The position numbers were made by a program, and so were the translations under genes. From NCBI RefSeq assembly GCF_000190535.1, contig NC_015160.1, positions 3,968,001 through 4,032,000 of the forward strand: DNA of 64,000 nucleotides, in the 5' to 3' direction. Position 1 is the first letter of the stretch; every line of letters starts with the position of its first letter. The notes below the pieces were generated by a model. It was given only the letters and a program-made list of their open reading frames with translations, was not told where the DNA came from and made no database searches. This stretch comes from Odoribacter splanchnicus DSM 20712 (lineage in GTDB: Bacteria; Bacteroidota; Bacteroidia; Bacteroidales; Marinifilaceae). Below are positions 53,562 to 62,855 of the stretch, piece after piece.

Positions 53562-54653
53562 ATGAAAAGATTTAAATATCTGGCATTTTTGTTATGGATG
53601 ATGCCATTGGCTTTTGGGGCCTGTACGGATGACGATAATGACGAGATCACCGATGAAGAATACATTGCCGGAGCTGCCGTTGTGAATCTGACGGTGGTCG
53701 ACGGAGAAACGGACTTACCGATAGCGGAGGTAACTTTGAAGCAGACTGCTTTGAAAATTTCGGAAACGACCGATGCCAATGGCAAAGCGACGTTGACCTT
53801 CGATCAGGCTCCGCGGGCTGTCGCTAATCTGGTATTTTCTCATGAAGCTTATCAGGATTATACAACGACGGTAGCTATCGGGGAAGTAAGCGAAGGAAGT
53901 ACGAAAAATGTGGAGGTAAAGATTGCTTTGAATCCCAAAACGGTGTCCTATGTGATCAATTTTACCGTTTTAGACGATTCTACTTTCCTGCCGATCACAG
54001 GCGTTTCTATTTTGGGACTGGAAACCGGGGCCGATATGACCGATGCAGATGGTGTTGCAACTGTGAAGGTGCCGGGGCCGGGAGATTATACGTTGGGACT
54101 AGCCATGACCGGATACGATACGGCTTATGTCTCTGCAACGATGCCCGATGAAGGGATGCCGGGAGAAACGATAACGGTGGATTGCGGAACGGTCATGATG
54201 ACTGTAGCCGGAGGGTTCAGGATAGAAGAGGTCGATCTTTCATCGTTCACCTGGCAATTGGATAGTATGGTGGTATGGAGCCGGGATAGAGGGACCATCG
54301 GAAGCATTATTCTTTCTAAAGAACAATATATGGCGGGAGAGGGATATACGGTAGATTGGGATAGGAGAAGCGATTTCGGAACCTATGATTTCGACTACAT
54401 TATTTCGGCTTCCGGTGCTGTGGATTTCCGTTATCCCTTGTGTTTCAAATTACACTATGAGGAAGCTTCTTATGCTCCGGGATGTTACCGGGTGGAGGTG
54501 GTGAAATTCCTCGAACCGGGAGACAATAGTGTAGTGAAAGATGAGTCGTATTACGACTACAAAAAGAAAAAACTGGTATTGCGTTTCTTATTCCACGAAG
54601 ATTGGTGTAGTGCGGAAGACTGGGATGCTTATTATTATTCAGCAGTAGAATAA
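53562..54653 (+). CDS. Lipoprotein with carboxypeptidase-regulatory-like repeats
   Basis: The 363-residue protein has a lipobox (FGAC) and acidic linker (TDDDNDEITDEE). Two carboxypeptidase-regulatory-like (CarboxypepD_reg) beta-sandwich repeats follow, at about 32-125 (VVNLTVVDGETDLPIAEVTL, TDANGKATLTFD) and 128-210 (VINFTVLDDSTFLPITGVSI, DADGVATVKVP). A C-terminal domain (about 235-363) resembles the end of the BACON protein at 57034-59238 (YPLCFKLHYEEA compare YPLLFKINQVES). Likely a surface ligand-binding protein. Confidence 0.75.
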   Translation: MKRFKYLAFLLWMMPLAFGACTDDDNDEITDEEYIAGAAVVNLTVVDGETDLPIAEVTLKQTALKISETTDANGKATLTFDQAPRAVANLVFSHEAYQDYTTTVAIGEVSEGSTKNVEVKIALNPKTVSYVINFTVLDDSTFLPITGVSILGLETGADMTDADGVATVKVPGPGDYTLGLAMTGYDTAYVSATMPDEGMPGETITVDCGTVMMTVAGGFRIEEVDLSSFTWQLDSMVVWSRDRGTIGSIILSKEQYMAGEGYTVDWDRRSDFGTYDFDYIISASGAVDFRYPLCFKLHYEEASYAPGCYRVEVVKFLEPGDNSVVKDESYYDYKKKKLVLRFLFHEDWCSAEDWDAYYYSAVE

Positions 54654-54655
54654 AT

Positions 54656-57022
54656 ATGGGATATAAAGTATTAAAACAGGGGTGGAGGCTTATCGCTATC
54701 CTGGCGATAGGCTTCTCTTCCGGGTGTTCCGGTAACGAAAAAATCAAAGGGATCGATCTGGATGAGGTGGGATACGGTTCCTCGGTCTTTTCCGTGCTCA
54801 AAGGAGAAGATTATGAATCTGAAGCGTTGAAACTACCGGAGGGAGTCGGGGAGGATATCACGGTAAAGATCAAAGATGTCCGTAATTTTTCGACCAAAGA
54901 AAGTGAACCGCTTTTTTTCGAGAGCTGTGAGGTCATCGGGTGGTCTTCGCCTGTCGATCTGAATACGGATAAGACCATGGAAGCGGTGCTGGCTAAATAT
55001 AATCCGGTTCAAAAGGCGACACTGTCGGTCGATGCTTCTACTGGAAAACTGATATTGTATGGGGCCGGTACCAAAAATATTCCGGCGGCAGTTTATCTGG
55101 TTGATCTGGAGATTAGCAGTGGAGGCGTCACCCAAATCAAAGAAGGCGTTTGTCGCATCCAGTTGAAAGACAATTCGGCTAAGGCTGTCACTGTATCGGC
55201 AACCTGGGGAACGACGGATAGCGATAAAGCTCCTGTCGACGTGAGTAGTAAAGAACTGAGCGAGGAAGAGCTGCAGGAATTCGCCGGGGCTTTAGGCAGT
55301 GCTTATAATAAAAATTATGGTTATTTGATACTGAAAGTTAAAGACAGACGCAATCAGAGCATTAGTTGGAAAGATCGTTGGGTGACCCGGACAAATAAAA
55401 ATAATTTTGAAACGGCTAATCCCTGGGCAGAAATTATCTATACCGACGAAGCGGTGATCGTTCCTTATCCCGTTCCCTCTTATCCGGTTGTATCACAATC
55501 TACCGGTAACGCGGTACAATATAAGGTTGAGAAAGCGAATACCGCTTTCAGGAAAGATCTCTTTTTCGATTGTAATTTGTCTGTGACTCAGAAAGGAGTC
55601 TTTGAGATCGAGTGCCGGCTTACCGACAGTGAGGTACAAGGAAAAGCCACCGTATTGCCCAGTGGAAAGAAGCTGTTTTTCCCGGTCCAGGATGATTTGC
55701 GGTCTATGGATTTTTATGACGATAACAGTCGGCTCAGTTATCACCGGATGGTTTCTTCCGAAAATTTTGTGGTATTCTGGGAAAAAGGATTCGGTGACGA
55801 TCCCAAAAGTGCTCCGCCTTTGAATGGGGTGGATATGACTGTCGATCTCGACGATTTACTCGAAAAAGGAGAGCGTTTCTATAAATTGTATCATGATTCC
55901 CTGAATTTTGTCACTCCGGGAAATTCGAACGTCGATTCGATCCGGATGATGGTGATCGTCCATTATACGACCACGTGGACGGCATATGGCGGAGGATACG
56001 ATGATGTGATCGGAGCTTTGTGGGTCAATCCGGCGACGATGAAACCGGTGGGACAGACGATCGCCCACGAGTTCGGGCATTCGTTCCAATATCAGGTGTA
56101 TTGTGACGATCCGAACAAAGAGGCCGGCTTCCGTCAGGGGCAAAGCGGAACTTCGCAGGATGGCAATAGTTTTTGGGAGATGTGTGCCCAGCATATGGCG
56201 TGGCAGAATATCGCGCTTTTCCCGGAGTGGAATTGTGATGTACCTATTTATCTGGCCAATCATCACCGCGGATTTATGCATGAATGGTTGCGTTACCAGG
56301 CTTTTTATCTGATGGAATATTGGCGGATGAAACATGGGGAAGATATGTTGGGACGGGTATGGCGGGAGTCTGAAAGCCATGAAGATCCGATTACGGCTTA
56401 TAAACGGATTGCAGGTCTTTCACAGGATCAATTCAATGCCGAAGTGTGGGAATCGGCTTGTCATGACATTACCTGGGATTATCCTTTGGGCGGTTATTTG
56501 CGGCGTATCGTCGATAGACAAAGCGAGGCCGACCGGCAAACCTGGTATACCCACAAGACCCGTCTGATCGCTGAGAACGGATATTATCGTTCCTATCCGG
56601 ATACGGTGACTGCAGATCACGGCACGGAGCAAAATATCGCTTTTACACCGCATGATTACGGCTATAATGCTTTTCAGTTGAGCGTACCGGAAGGAGGAAC
56701 GACGGTGACTGCCGAATTCGAAGGGATTACAGGTGACAGCCGTTATCGGACAGTCGGTGATAGCAAAGCAGGATGGAGGTTCGGTTTTGTCGGTGTGCAA
56801 GGAAGTTGGACACCTGTATACGGGGATATGGGGGAGGCAACCGGGACTGCTCCGCAAGCGTCCGTATCTTTTACCGTGCCCGGTGGAGGGCTGAAACAGT
56901 TGTGGTTTGTGGTATCGGGAGCTCCGACCCGGCATGAACCTCATGTTTGGGACGACGATGTCGGCAATGATGAAGAATATCCTTATCGGGTGAAATTTGT
57001 CAATACGGAGGTGAAAAACTAA
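54656..57022 (+). CDS. Surface HExxH metallopeptidase fused to a binding-protein domain
   Basis: The 788-residue lipoprotein (lipobox SSGC) has an N-terminal half (about 25-320) homologous to the DUF5007-like neighbour (KNYGYLILKVKDRR, NPWAEIIYTDEAVIVPYPVP). A catalytic region follows with TIAHEFGHSFQYQV near residue 470, the zinc motif HExxH plus a third ligand region (SFWEMCAQHMAWQN), resembling DUF6055-type proteins. A C-terminal beta domain closes the protein. It starts three bases after the previous stop. Expected role: cleavage of a protein or glycoprotein at the cell surface. Family naming is tentative; the zinc motif is plain. Confidence 0.75.
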   Translation: MGYKVLKQGWRLIAILAIGFSSGCSGNEKIKGIDLDEVGYGSSVFSVLKGEDYESEALKLPEGVGEDITVKIKDVRNFSTKESEPLFFESCEVIGWSSPVDLNTDKTMEAVLAKYNPVQKATLSVDASTGKLILYGAGTKNIPAAVYLVDLEISSGGVTQIKEGVCRIQLKDNSAKAVTVSATWGTTDSDKAPVDVSSKELSEEELQEFAGALGSAYNKNYGYLILKVKDRRNQSISWKDRWVTRTNKNNFETANPWAEIIYTDEAVIVPYPVPSYPVVSQSTGNAVQYKVEKANTAFRKDLFFDCNLSVTQKGVFEIECRLTDSEVQGKATVLPSGKKLFFPVQDDLRSMDFYDDNSRLSYHRMVSSENFVVFWEKGFGDDPKSAPPLNGVDMTVDLDDLLEKGERFYKLYHDSLNFVTPGNSNVDSIRMMVIVHYTTTWTAYGGGYDDVIGALWVNPATMKPVGQTIAHEFGHSFQYQVYCDDPNKEAGFRQGQSGTSQDGNSFWEMCAQHMAWQNIALFPEWNCDVPIYLANHHRGFMHEWLRYQAFYLMEYWRMKHGEDMLGRVWRESESHEDPITAYKRIAGLSQDQFNAEVWESACHDITWDYPLGGYLRRIVDRQSEADRQTWYTHKTRLIAENGYYRSYPDTVTADHGTEQNIAFTPHDYGYNAFQLSVPEGGTTVTAEFEGITGDSRYRTVGDSKAGWRFGFVGVQGSWTPVYGDMGEATGTAPQASVSFTVPGGGLKQLWFVVSGAPTRHEPHVWDDDVGNDEEYPYRVKFVNTEVKN

Positions 57023-57033
57023 GTATAACTTTA

Positions 57034-59238
57034 ATGATGAATCTTATGAAGAATAAAATATTTTCCGTTTTAGTAGGTCTGCTGGCCGTTTTTTTAGGAG
57101 CCTGTAGCGATGACGACGATGTGTTGACTACATCCTCGGTACATGTGAATGGCGGGCCGCTGGAAGAATCGATCACGCCGACATCTGCCCGGGTACGGAT
57201 CCGCCTGAATGAGACGGCCGGTATCGGTGAAGTGGGAATCTGTTATGGAGTACAGACCGATAAGAGTGCTTTGTTATCTTATGGGGATGTTTTAAAAGTA
57301 GAAAAGGTCGATTCTGTGATGTATCTGGATTTGACCGAATTGGAATCGGCTACGACTTATTCTTATGTCGCTTATGCCAAATATGAAAATGCTTCTGTTG
57401 CGGATGTACATTCGGTGGTACGTAGTTTTACCACTCAAAGTGCCGATTTGTATCTGACTCCGTCCCGTTTGAACCGTTCTGCAACAGGAAGGCTGGATAC
57501 GGTAAAGATTACGACGACTTTCGACTTCTGGGCGGTGGCGGAATACGATTACGATTGGATTACCTATGAGAAAAAAGATACTTTGTTGATATTGAAAACC
57601 CAGGATAATTCAGGGGCTGAAATACGTTCGGCTATATTAAAGATACAGGCCGGTAGCCGGACACAAAGTCTGGCTGTCATGCAGGCTGCACCTACGATCA
57701 GTTTATCTGCCGACACCCTGGAAGTCAGTGCTAAAGGAGCTACGGGTTCGTTTATCGTGCGGTCGGATGTTGCATGGAGTATCGATAAAGATGCCGATTG
57801 GGTGACCTGTTCCGTAGAAAAGGATTCGATCGTGAATTTTACAGCAGAAGTAAATACCGGCTCTGAAGAACGTTTCGGACATATCACGGTATCGGTATCG
57901 GATCAGCTTTATAAAATATTTACGGTTGCTCAGCGGTCGGGAGCACTAGCGGTTACGAAGACGAATTTGAGTTATGGCTTAAAAGGAGGCGAAGAGGGTT
58001 TTGTGGTCGAATGTAATACTGACGATTGGACCTTTAGCTCGGATAAGTCGTGGTGTAAACCGGAATGGATTCAGGGCACCGATTCGATAGCCGTCAGGGT
58101 GGACCCGAACGATACGGAGGCAGCGGTACGGACAGCGACGATTACGGTACAGAAAGAGCAGTCGGTAAAAAAAGTGACGGTTAGTCAGGAATCCGGACTT
58201 ATGTTAAGTGATGTCAGCCTGGAAAACTTGGTTTTTTGGGGAGGAAATGGTGATATTAAAGTGAAAGCCTATACGGATAGTTGGACTGTAGAAAGCGTAA
58301 CGGACGATTTTACAGCTAGCCGGACCAATGATTCTATCGTGACTGTTTCGGTGGCGAATTTGAATACGACCGCTCAGGAAATCACCGGTTCTGTAACGAT
58401 TAAGGCCGGGAATCTGACCCAGACGATGACTTTGGTACAACCTTGTGCGGTGATTGACTGGGGAACTGAAGAAGTGAAATTTTCATATACGGGAGGTACA
58501 AAGTCGAATACTTCCGGAAATTATATCGGTATGACGAAGTATAAAGTAGAAGGGACCGGTGTGAGTTGGTTGACTGTCGGTAGTGAGGGAGTCAGTTTTG
58601 TACAGGGTACCGACGGTTATATGGTCGTCGCTGGCGAAGACGATGCTTTTGTGACTCTGAATCTGACGGCTACAGCGAACAATACCGGAAAAACCCGTAC
58701 GGCTACGATTACCGGAGTGTGGGAAGGGGTTACCGAAAGCTTTACGGTGACCCAGATGGATGCTTCATCGGTAGTCGTTTTACCGGCTTTGGAGGCCGGT
58801 GTATTAGCCGGAAACTATACATTGACAGAAGAAGGATATACCGGATATGTTCATTTCGGTGATAAAATCTATACGAAAGCAGAGTACGATGAGATAACAA
58901 CCGAACTGGAAGCTGCAGGCACTAGCCTTTATGACGATCGCTATGCCAAATTCAGGGCTGCCGATTACGACTATGCTATGGGGTTGGATAATGGAAATAC
59001 TGCTTATCCACTATTATTTAAGATTAATCAGGTGGAATCTACTGCAGACGGGGCTCCTTCAGGAGCTTATGAAGTTGAAATCGTGACGATGTATGAACCG
59101 GTGAATACGGCTCTCGAATCGGATTATATCGCTTACTATGATAAAAATACGAAGACTTTATATTTTGAGTTCGACTATTATTCATGGGCATCCGGTCAAA
59201 CCGAACATTGTATCAGAACTTTGGTTTTTGCAGAATAA
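57034..59238 (+). CDS. BACON-domain surface lipoprotein
   Basis: The 734-residue protein has a lipobox (LGAC), an acidic linker, one fibronectin-III-like domain (about 37-135) and four to five BACON-type repeats (about 140-590). The repeats are recognised by spaced tryptophans and Q-tails such as TFDFWAVAEYDYDWITYEKK, SDVAWSIDKDADWVTCSVEK and the repeated ending TVxQ. A C-terminal domain (about 615-734) is shared with the lipoprotein at 53562-54653. BACON domains bind glycans or mucin or act as spacers. Last lipoprotein of the SusCD run; a terminator follows. Confidence 0.82.
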   Translation: MMNLMKNKIFSVLVGLLAVFLGACSDDDDVLTTSSVHVNGGPLEESITPTSARVRIRLNETAGIGEVGICYGVQTDKSALLSYGDVLKVEKVDSVMYLDLTELESATTYSYVAYAKYENASVADVHSVVRSFTTQSADLYLTPSRLNRSATGRLDTVKITTTFDFWAVAEYDYDWITYEKKDTLLILKTQDNSGAEIRSAILKIQAGSRTQSLAVMQAAPTISLSADTLEVSAKGATGSFIVRSDVAWSIDKDADWVTCSVEKDSIVNFTAEVNTGSEERFGHITVSVSDQLYKIFTVAQRSGALAVTKTNLSYGLKGGEEGFVVECNTDDWTFSSDKSWCKPEWIQGTDSIAVRVDPNDTEAAVRTATITVQKEQSVKKVTVSQESGLMLSDVSLENLVFWGGNGDIKVKAYTDSWTVESVTDDFTASRTNDSIVTVSVANLNTTAQEITGSVTIKAGNLTQTMTLVQPCAVIDWGTEEVKFSYTGGTKSNTSGNYIGMTKYKVEGTGVSWLTVGSEGVSFVQGTDGYMVVAGEDDAFVTLNLTATANNTGKTRTATITGVWEGVTESFTVTQMDASSVVVLPALEAGVLAGNYTLTEEGYTGYVHFGDKIYTKAEYDEITTELEAAGTSLYDDRYAKFRAADYDYAMGLDNGNTAYPLLFKINQVESTADGAPSGAYEVEIVTMYEPVNTALESDYIAYYDKNTKTLYFEFDYYSWASGQTEHCIRTLVFAE

Positions 59239-59272
59239 TTTTCTCCGATACCGGATGCTATTTTAAGGTTAA

Positions 59273-59334
59273 AACGGTGCCGACAGTTAAAACGGTAATA
59301 ACGGTTTAAAACTGGACATGCACCGTTCCTTTTT
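59273..59334 (+). terminator. Terminator after the SusCD lipoprotein run
   Basis: AACGGTGC (59273-59280) pairs with GCACCGTT (59320-59327), followed by a T-tract; it separates the lipoproteins from the enzyme genes. Confidence 0.55.
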
Positions 59335-59627
59335 TATTAGGAGGTTTTGGGGGGCAAGTCAACAATCGTATGTATGATTTTTATATGCTATTTTCCTTTT
59401 AAAAACTCGATTTGTACAATTGTTGTATTTTTTTGCATATATGTTTTATTGAAAGTTAAGGGAATGTCATTCCTTTGTTTAGGTGATTTGAAAAAGGAAA
59501 AACCGGGACGTAATAAAGTGGGGGAAAAGGTATTAAACCGGTAGGCGGATGAAAATCCGGATGCTAATGATGTACCTCTGCATGGCGTGCTGGTGGGCAG
59601 ATTGTCTAACCCTAATATGAAAGTGTT
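59335..59627. other. Spacer before the enzyme genes, no gene seen
   Basis: About 290 bases. A 65-codon open frame at 59347-59544 lacks a ribosome site and protein-like conservation. The region probably holds the promoter for 59628 onward, but no clean TAnnTTTG box was found. Confidence 0.35.
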
Positions 59628-60437
59628 ATGAAATATGTGATGTGCATTGTATTTTGTTGTCTGCTGTGTCTGGGAAAGGCGCAGCAGAGAGTAACCGGAC
59701 AGAAACCGGGGATTACGGCTCCACCGCTAGAGCTGAAGCTGAATCCTTTTTACAAGAAATACCTGAATGCCAACGGGATTCATATTATAGCTTCCTGGCG
59801 GGTTCCCGATTCGGCGATGTATGCGGCTCACCGTACGTTGACGGCGTTGACCGGATATCTGCCTGCCGGGGTGTTGAAGGCGATGACAGATATCGGTACC
59901 CGTGTGGGCGTCATGGCTCGTTATGAAGGTACGACCGATATCCCCGAACATGCTCATTTGGCTCGGGATACCTCTTTGAATTGGGACTTGAGAGCCAGGG
60001 GATTAGGAGGAACGAAGTGGTTGCCTTTGACGACTTGTGCCGAAGAAAATATTTTGGGATATCAGATCGATAAATACCATGCCGAAGATATTCTGGTCCA
60101 TGAATTTGCCCATTCGATTCATTTGATCGGAATACTGACTGTATATCCCGATTTTAATGAACGTCTGAAAAAAGCTTATGATGCCGCTTTGGCTGCCGGA
60201 AAGTGGAAAGATACCTATGCCGCGACCAATATCGAAGAGTATTGGGCCGAAGGAGTACAGGATTGGTTTAATGTGAATGCTGAAGTTCCTAAGCCGGACG
60301 GAAAGCATAACCAGGTGAATACCCGCAAGGAATTGAAGGCATATGACCGCGGTTTGTACGATATTTTGAGCGAGTTTTTCCCGGCTACGAACGAGCAGAT
60401 TAGTTGTCATAAATACATCAATAAATATCGAAAATGA
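59628..60437 (+). CDS. Secreted HExxH zinc metallopeptidase-like protein
   Basis: The 269-residue protein has a signal peptide ending GKAQ (about 19) and a zinc motif ILVHEFAHSIH at about residues 155-165, followed by an acidic helix NIEEYWAEGVQDWF that could supply the third (Glu) ligand of a gluzincin. Upstream TKWLPLTTCAEENILGY also looks conserved in such proteins. It is a different group from the 788-residue enzyme in this locus. Its stop overlaps the GH51 gene (ATGA), so the two are made together. Confidence 0.72.
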   Translation: MKYVMCIVFCCLLCLGKAQQRVTGQKPGITAPPLELKLNPFYKKYLNANGIHIIASWRVPDSAMYAAHRTLTALTGYLPAGVLKAMTDIGTRVGVMARYEGTTDIPEHAHLARDTSLNWDLRARGLGGTKWLPLTTCAEENILGYQIDKYHAEDILVHEFAHSIHLIGILTVYPDFNERLKKAYDAALAAGKWKDTYAATNIEEYWAEGVQDWFNVNAEVPKPDGKHNQVNTRKELKAYDRGLYDILSEFFPATNEQISCHKYINKYRK

Positions 60438-62818
60438 AGAAGAATAATATCGTTTTATTCGGGATAGCGGTGCTTTGTGCATGTTCTGTCCCAAAAGAGC
60501 GTCAACCTTTGACCGGTGGACAGTGGGGAGAAATAAAGAACGGTTCTGCCGAAGAGGTCGTTTCTTCAGAAGTGCTCTATTGGCAGGCTCCTCCTGCCAG
60601 TAAAGAAGTTTTGCACTTCTATGATGCAACGGCTCATGACGGTACCCGGAGTTTATGTATTTCAGCCGACGGTTTGGCTAATGGATACTGGAATAACCGG
60701 GTGAATCTCAAACCGTGGTCGAAATATCGCTTCAAAGGGTGGATCAAATGTGAAAATGTAGTGGCCGAACCGCAAGGGGGAGCCGGATTCCGCTTGCAGG
60801 GAGTCGAGGTACAATTGCCTGATTTTACCGGTACGCAAGACTGGACTTTGGTCAGTTGTGATTTTGAGACCGGAGCGAACGATTGTGTCATCGTATCATG
60901 TTTGCTGGGAACAGAAGGAAAAGCAAAAGGGAAAGTATGGTTTGACGATCTTTCGTTCGAATGTCTGGGTACGGAGGTCATCGAAACCAGTATAAAAGTT
61001 GATCCGGCAGAGCAAAAGGCGGAGATGTCTCCTTATATTTATGGGCAATTTATAGAACATATGGGGCATTGTATTTATGGAGGTATCTGGGCCGAAATGT
61101 TGATGGACCGGAAATTCTGGTATGCTCCGGGGCAAAAAGGTTCTCCCTGGCAGATTGCGGGCACGGATAAAGCGGAAGAAGGTTTATATATGGACGAGAC
61201 GGCTCCCTATACAGGACGGCATACTCCGGTGTTGAAATCCGACGGTAAACGGATCGCGCTGAAACAGACGCAACTGGGATTACGGCCCGGTATTTCCTGT
61301 TCGGGATATATTGTAATGAAAGCCGATCGCGAAATGCCGGTAAAAGTGATGTTGAATTACGGTTCGTTTATTCAGGAATTATCCTTGGAGGTCGGGACTA
61401 CTTATCGTAAATATCCGGTGCATTTTTCAGCTTTCGATCATAAAGTAAAGGATGCTACTTTTTCGATCTGTCCGCAAAAAGAAGGACGATTATGGATCGG
61501 TACGGCTTCTTTGATGCCGGATGATCATATCGACGGCTTCCGGGCGGATGTGCTGGCTTTGCTGAGAGGATTGAAAGCTCCGGTATATCGTTGGCCGGGA
61601 GGTAATTTCGTCAGTGGTTATGATTGGCATGACGGGATCGGTGAACGGGATAAACGGCCTCCCCGGAGAAATCCGGCCTGGACAGGAGTGGAATCGAACG
61701 ATGTCGGGATTCATGAGTTTATGCGATTGTGTGAATTGTTGGATACCGAGCCTTATATTGCTGTAAATGCCGGTTTGGGAGGGGTAAAAGAAGCTGCCGA
61801 TGAGGTGGAATATTGTAACGGTACAGAGGATACACCGATGGGTAAATGGCGGAAACAAAACGGACAGGCAAAACCCTGGAAGGTGAAATGGTGGTCCGTC
61901 GGGAATGAAATGTTCGGGGATTGGCAACTCGGTTTTATGAGTACGGAGGCTTTTGTGAAAAAACATAACAGTTTTGCAGATGCGATGTGGAAAGTAGATT
62001 CTTCTATCCACCTGATCGCTGTCGGAGAAGTGGGCCGGTGGGACGAAATGATTTTGGCTAATTGTGCCGACCGGATGGATTTGGTGAGCGAACATTTTTA
62101 TTGTCAGGACTGGCATGGCGGAGGACTGATGACACACGTATTGCAAATTCCCCGTAATATTCGCCGGATAGCCGAGGCACACCGGGGGTACCGGAGAGAT
62201 ATTCCCGCTTTGGAAGGTAAAGATATCCGTATTTGTATGGACGAATGGAATTATTGGTACGGCCCTCATATCTATGGCGAATTGGGTACCCGTTATTTCT
62301 TACGGGATGCTTTGGGGATTGCTGCCGGACTGAATGAGTTCCTCCGTCAAAGCGATATGGTATTTATGGCCAATTATGCACAAACGGTGAATGTCATCGG
62401 TTGTATCAAAGCGACGACGACGGATGCTTGTTATGCTTCGACCGGCGAGGTGTTGAAATTATATCGCGAACAATTCGGTACCGTTCCGGTGAAAGTGGAC
62501 GGAGAGTTACGTCCCCTGGATGTCGCTGCCGCTATCCGGTCTTCCGATCAGGCATTGACTTTATCTGTTATAAATCCGGGCTGGGAAGAAGTGACTTTCG
62601 ATCTGGATATACTGGGTGGACAGTTTGAGTATCAGGCAAAAACATGCCGGTTGAACGGAGTGGCGACGATTTATACCCTTACCGGACCCGACGATATGGC
62701 TTATAATACACCGGGACAGGAAAGTGTGGTGAAAGTGTCGGAAAAAAGTTTGAAAAATACCAAACAGGTGAAAGTAGGCCCTTTTAGTGCGAATGTGATT
62801 GTACTCGGAACAGAGTAA
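60434..62818 (+). CDS. GH51 alpha-L-arabinofuranosidase (lipoprotein)
   Basis: The 794-residue enzyme removes alpha-L-arabinofuranosyl side residues. It has a lipobox (LCAC), an N-terminal carbohydrate-binding-like domain (about 30-190), then the GH51 TIM barrel and C-terminal beta domain. Family marks are SPYIYGQFIEHMGHCIYGGI, VYRWPGGNFVSGYDWHDGIG, the acid/base Glu in WWSVGNEMFGDW near 490, and the nucleophile Glu in ICMDEWNYWYG near 603. It is coupled to the metallopeptidase gene and followed by the GH127 gene 37 bases later. Confidence 0.93.
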   Translation: MKKNNIVLFGIAVLCACSVPKERQPLTGGQWGEIKNGSAEEVVSSEVLYWQAPPASKEVLHFYDATAHDGTRSLCISADGLANGYWNNRVNLKPWSKYRFKGWIKCENVVAEPQGGAGFRLQGVEVQLPDFTGTQDWTLVSCDFETGANDCVIVSCLLGTEGKAKGKVWFDDLSFECLGTEVIETSIKVDPAEQKAEMSPYIYGQFIEHMGHCIYGGIWAEMLMDRKFWYAPGQKGSPWQIAGTDKAEEGLYMDETAPYTGRHTPVLKSDGKRIALKQTQLGLRPGISCSGYIVMKADREMPVKVMLNYGSFIQELSLEVGTTYRKYPVHFSAFDHKVKDATFSICPQKEGRLWIGTASLMPDDHIDGFRADVLALLRGLKAPVYRWPGGNFVSGYDWHDGIGERDKRPPRRNPAWTGVESNDVGIHEFMRLCELLDTEPYIAVNAGLGGVKEAADEVEYCNGTEDTPMGKWRKQNGQAKPWKVKWWSVGNEMFGDWQLGFMSTEAFVKKHNSFADAMWKVDSSIHLIAVGEVGRWDEMILANCADRMDLVSEHFYCQDWHGGGLMTHVLQIPRNIRRIAEAHRGYRRDIPALEGKDIRICMDEWNYWYGPHIYGELGTRYFLRDALGIAAGLNEFLRQSDMVFMANYAQTVNVIGCIKATTTDACYASTGEVLKLYREQFGTVPVKVDGELRPLDVAAAIRSSDQALTLSVINPGWEEVTFDLDILGGQFEYQAKTCRLNGVATIYTLTGPDDMAYNTPGQESVVKVSEKSLKNTKQVKVGPFSANVIVLGTE

Positions 62819-62855
62819 AGAGGTGCAAAGGTAGAATTTGAAAATAATGGAAGTT

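Noticed and set aside
59347..59544. 65-codon frame between lipoproteins and enzymes
   Set aside because: Hydrophobic low-complexity reading without ribosome site; kept as spacer.
61490..62269. 259-codon open frame on the - strand
   Set aside because: Antisense to the catalytic domain of the GH51 enzyme; no family features.
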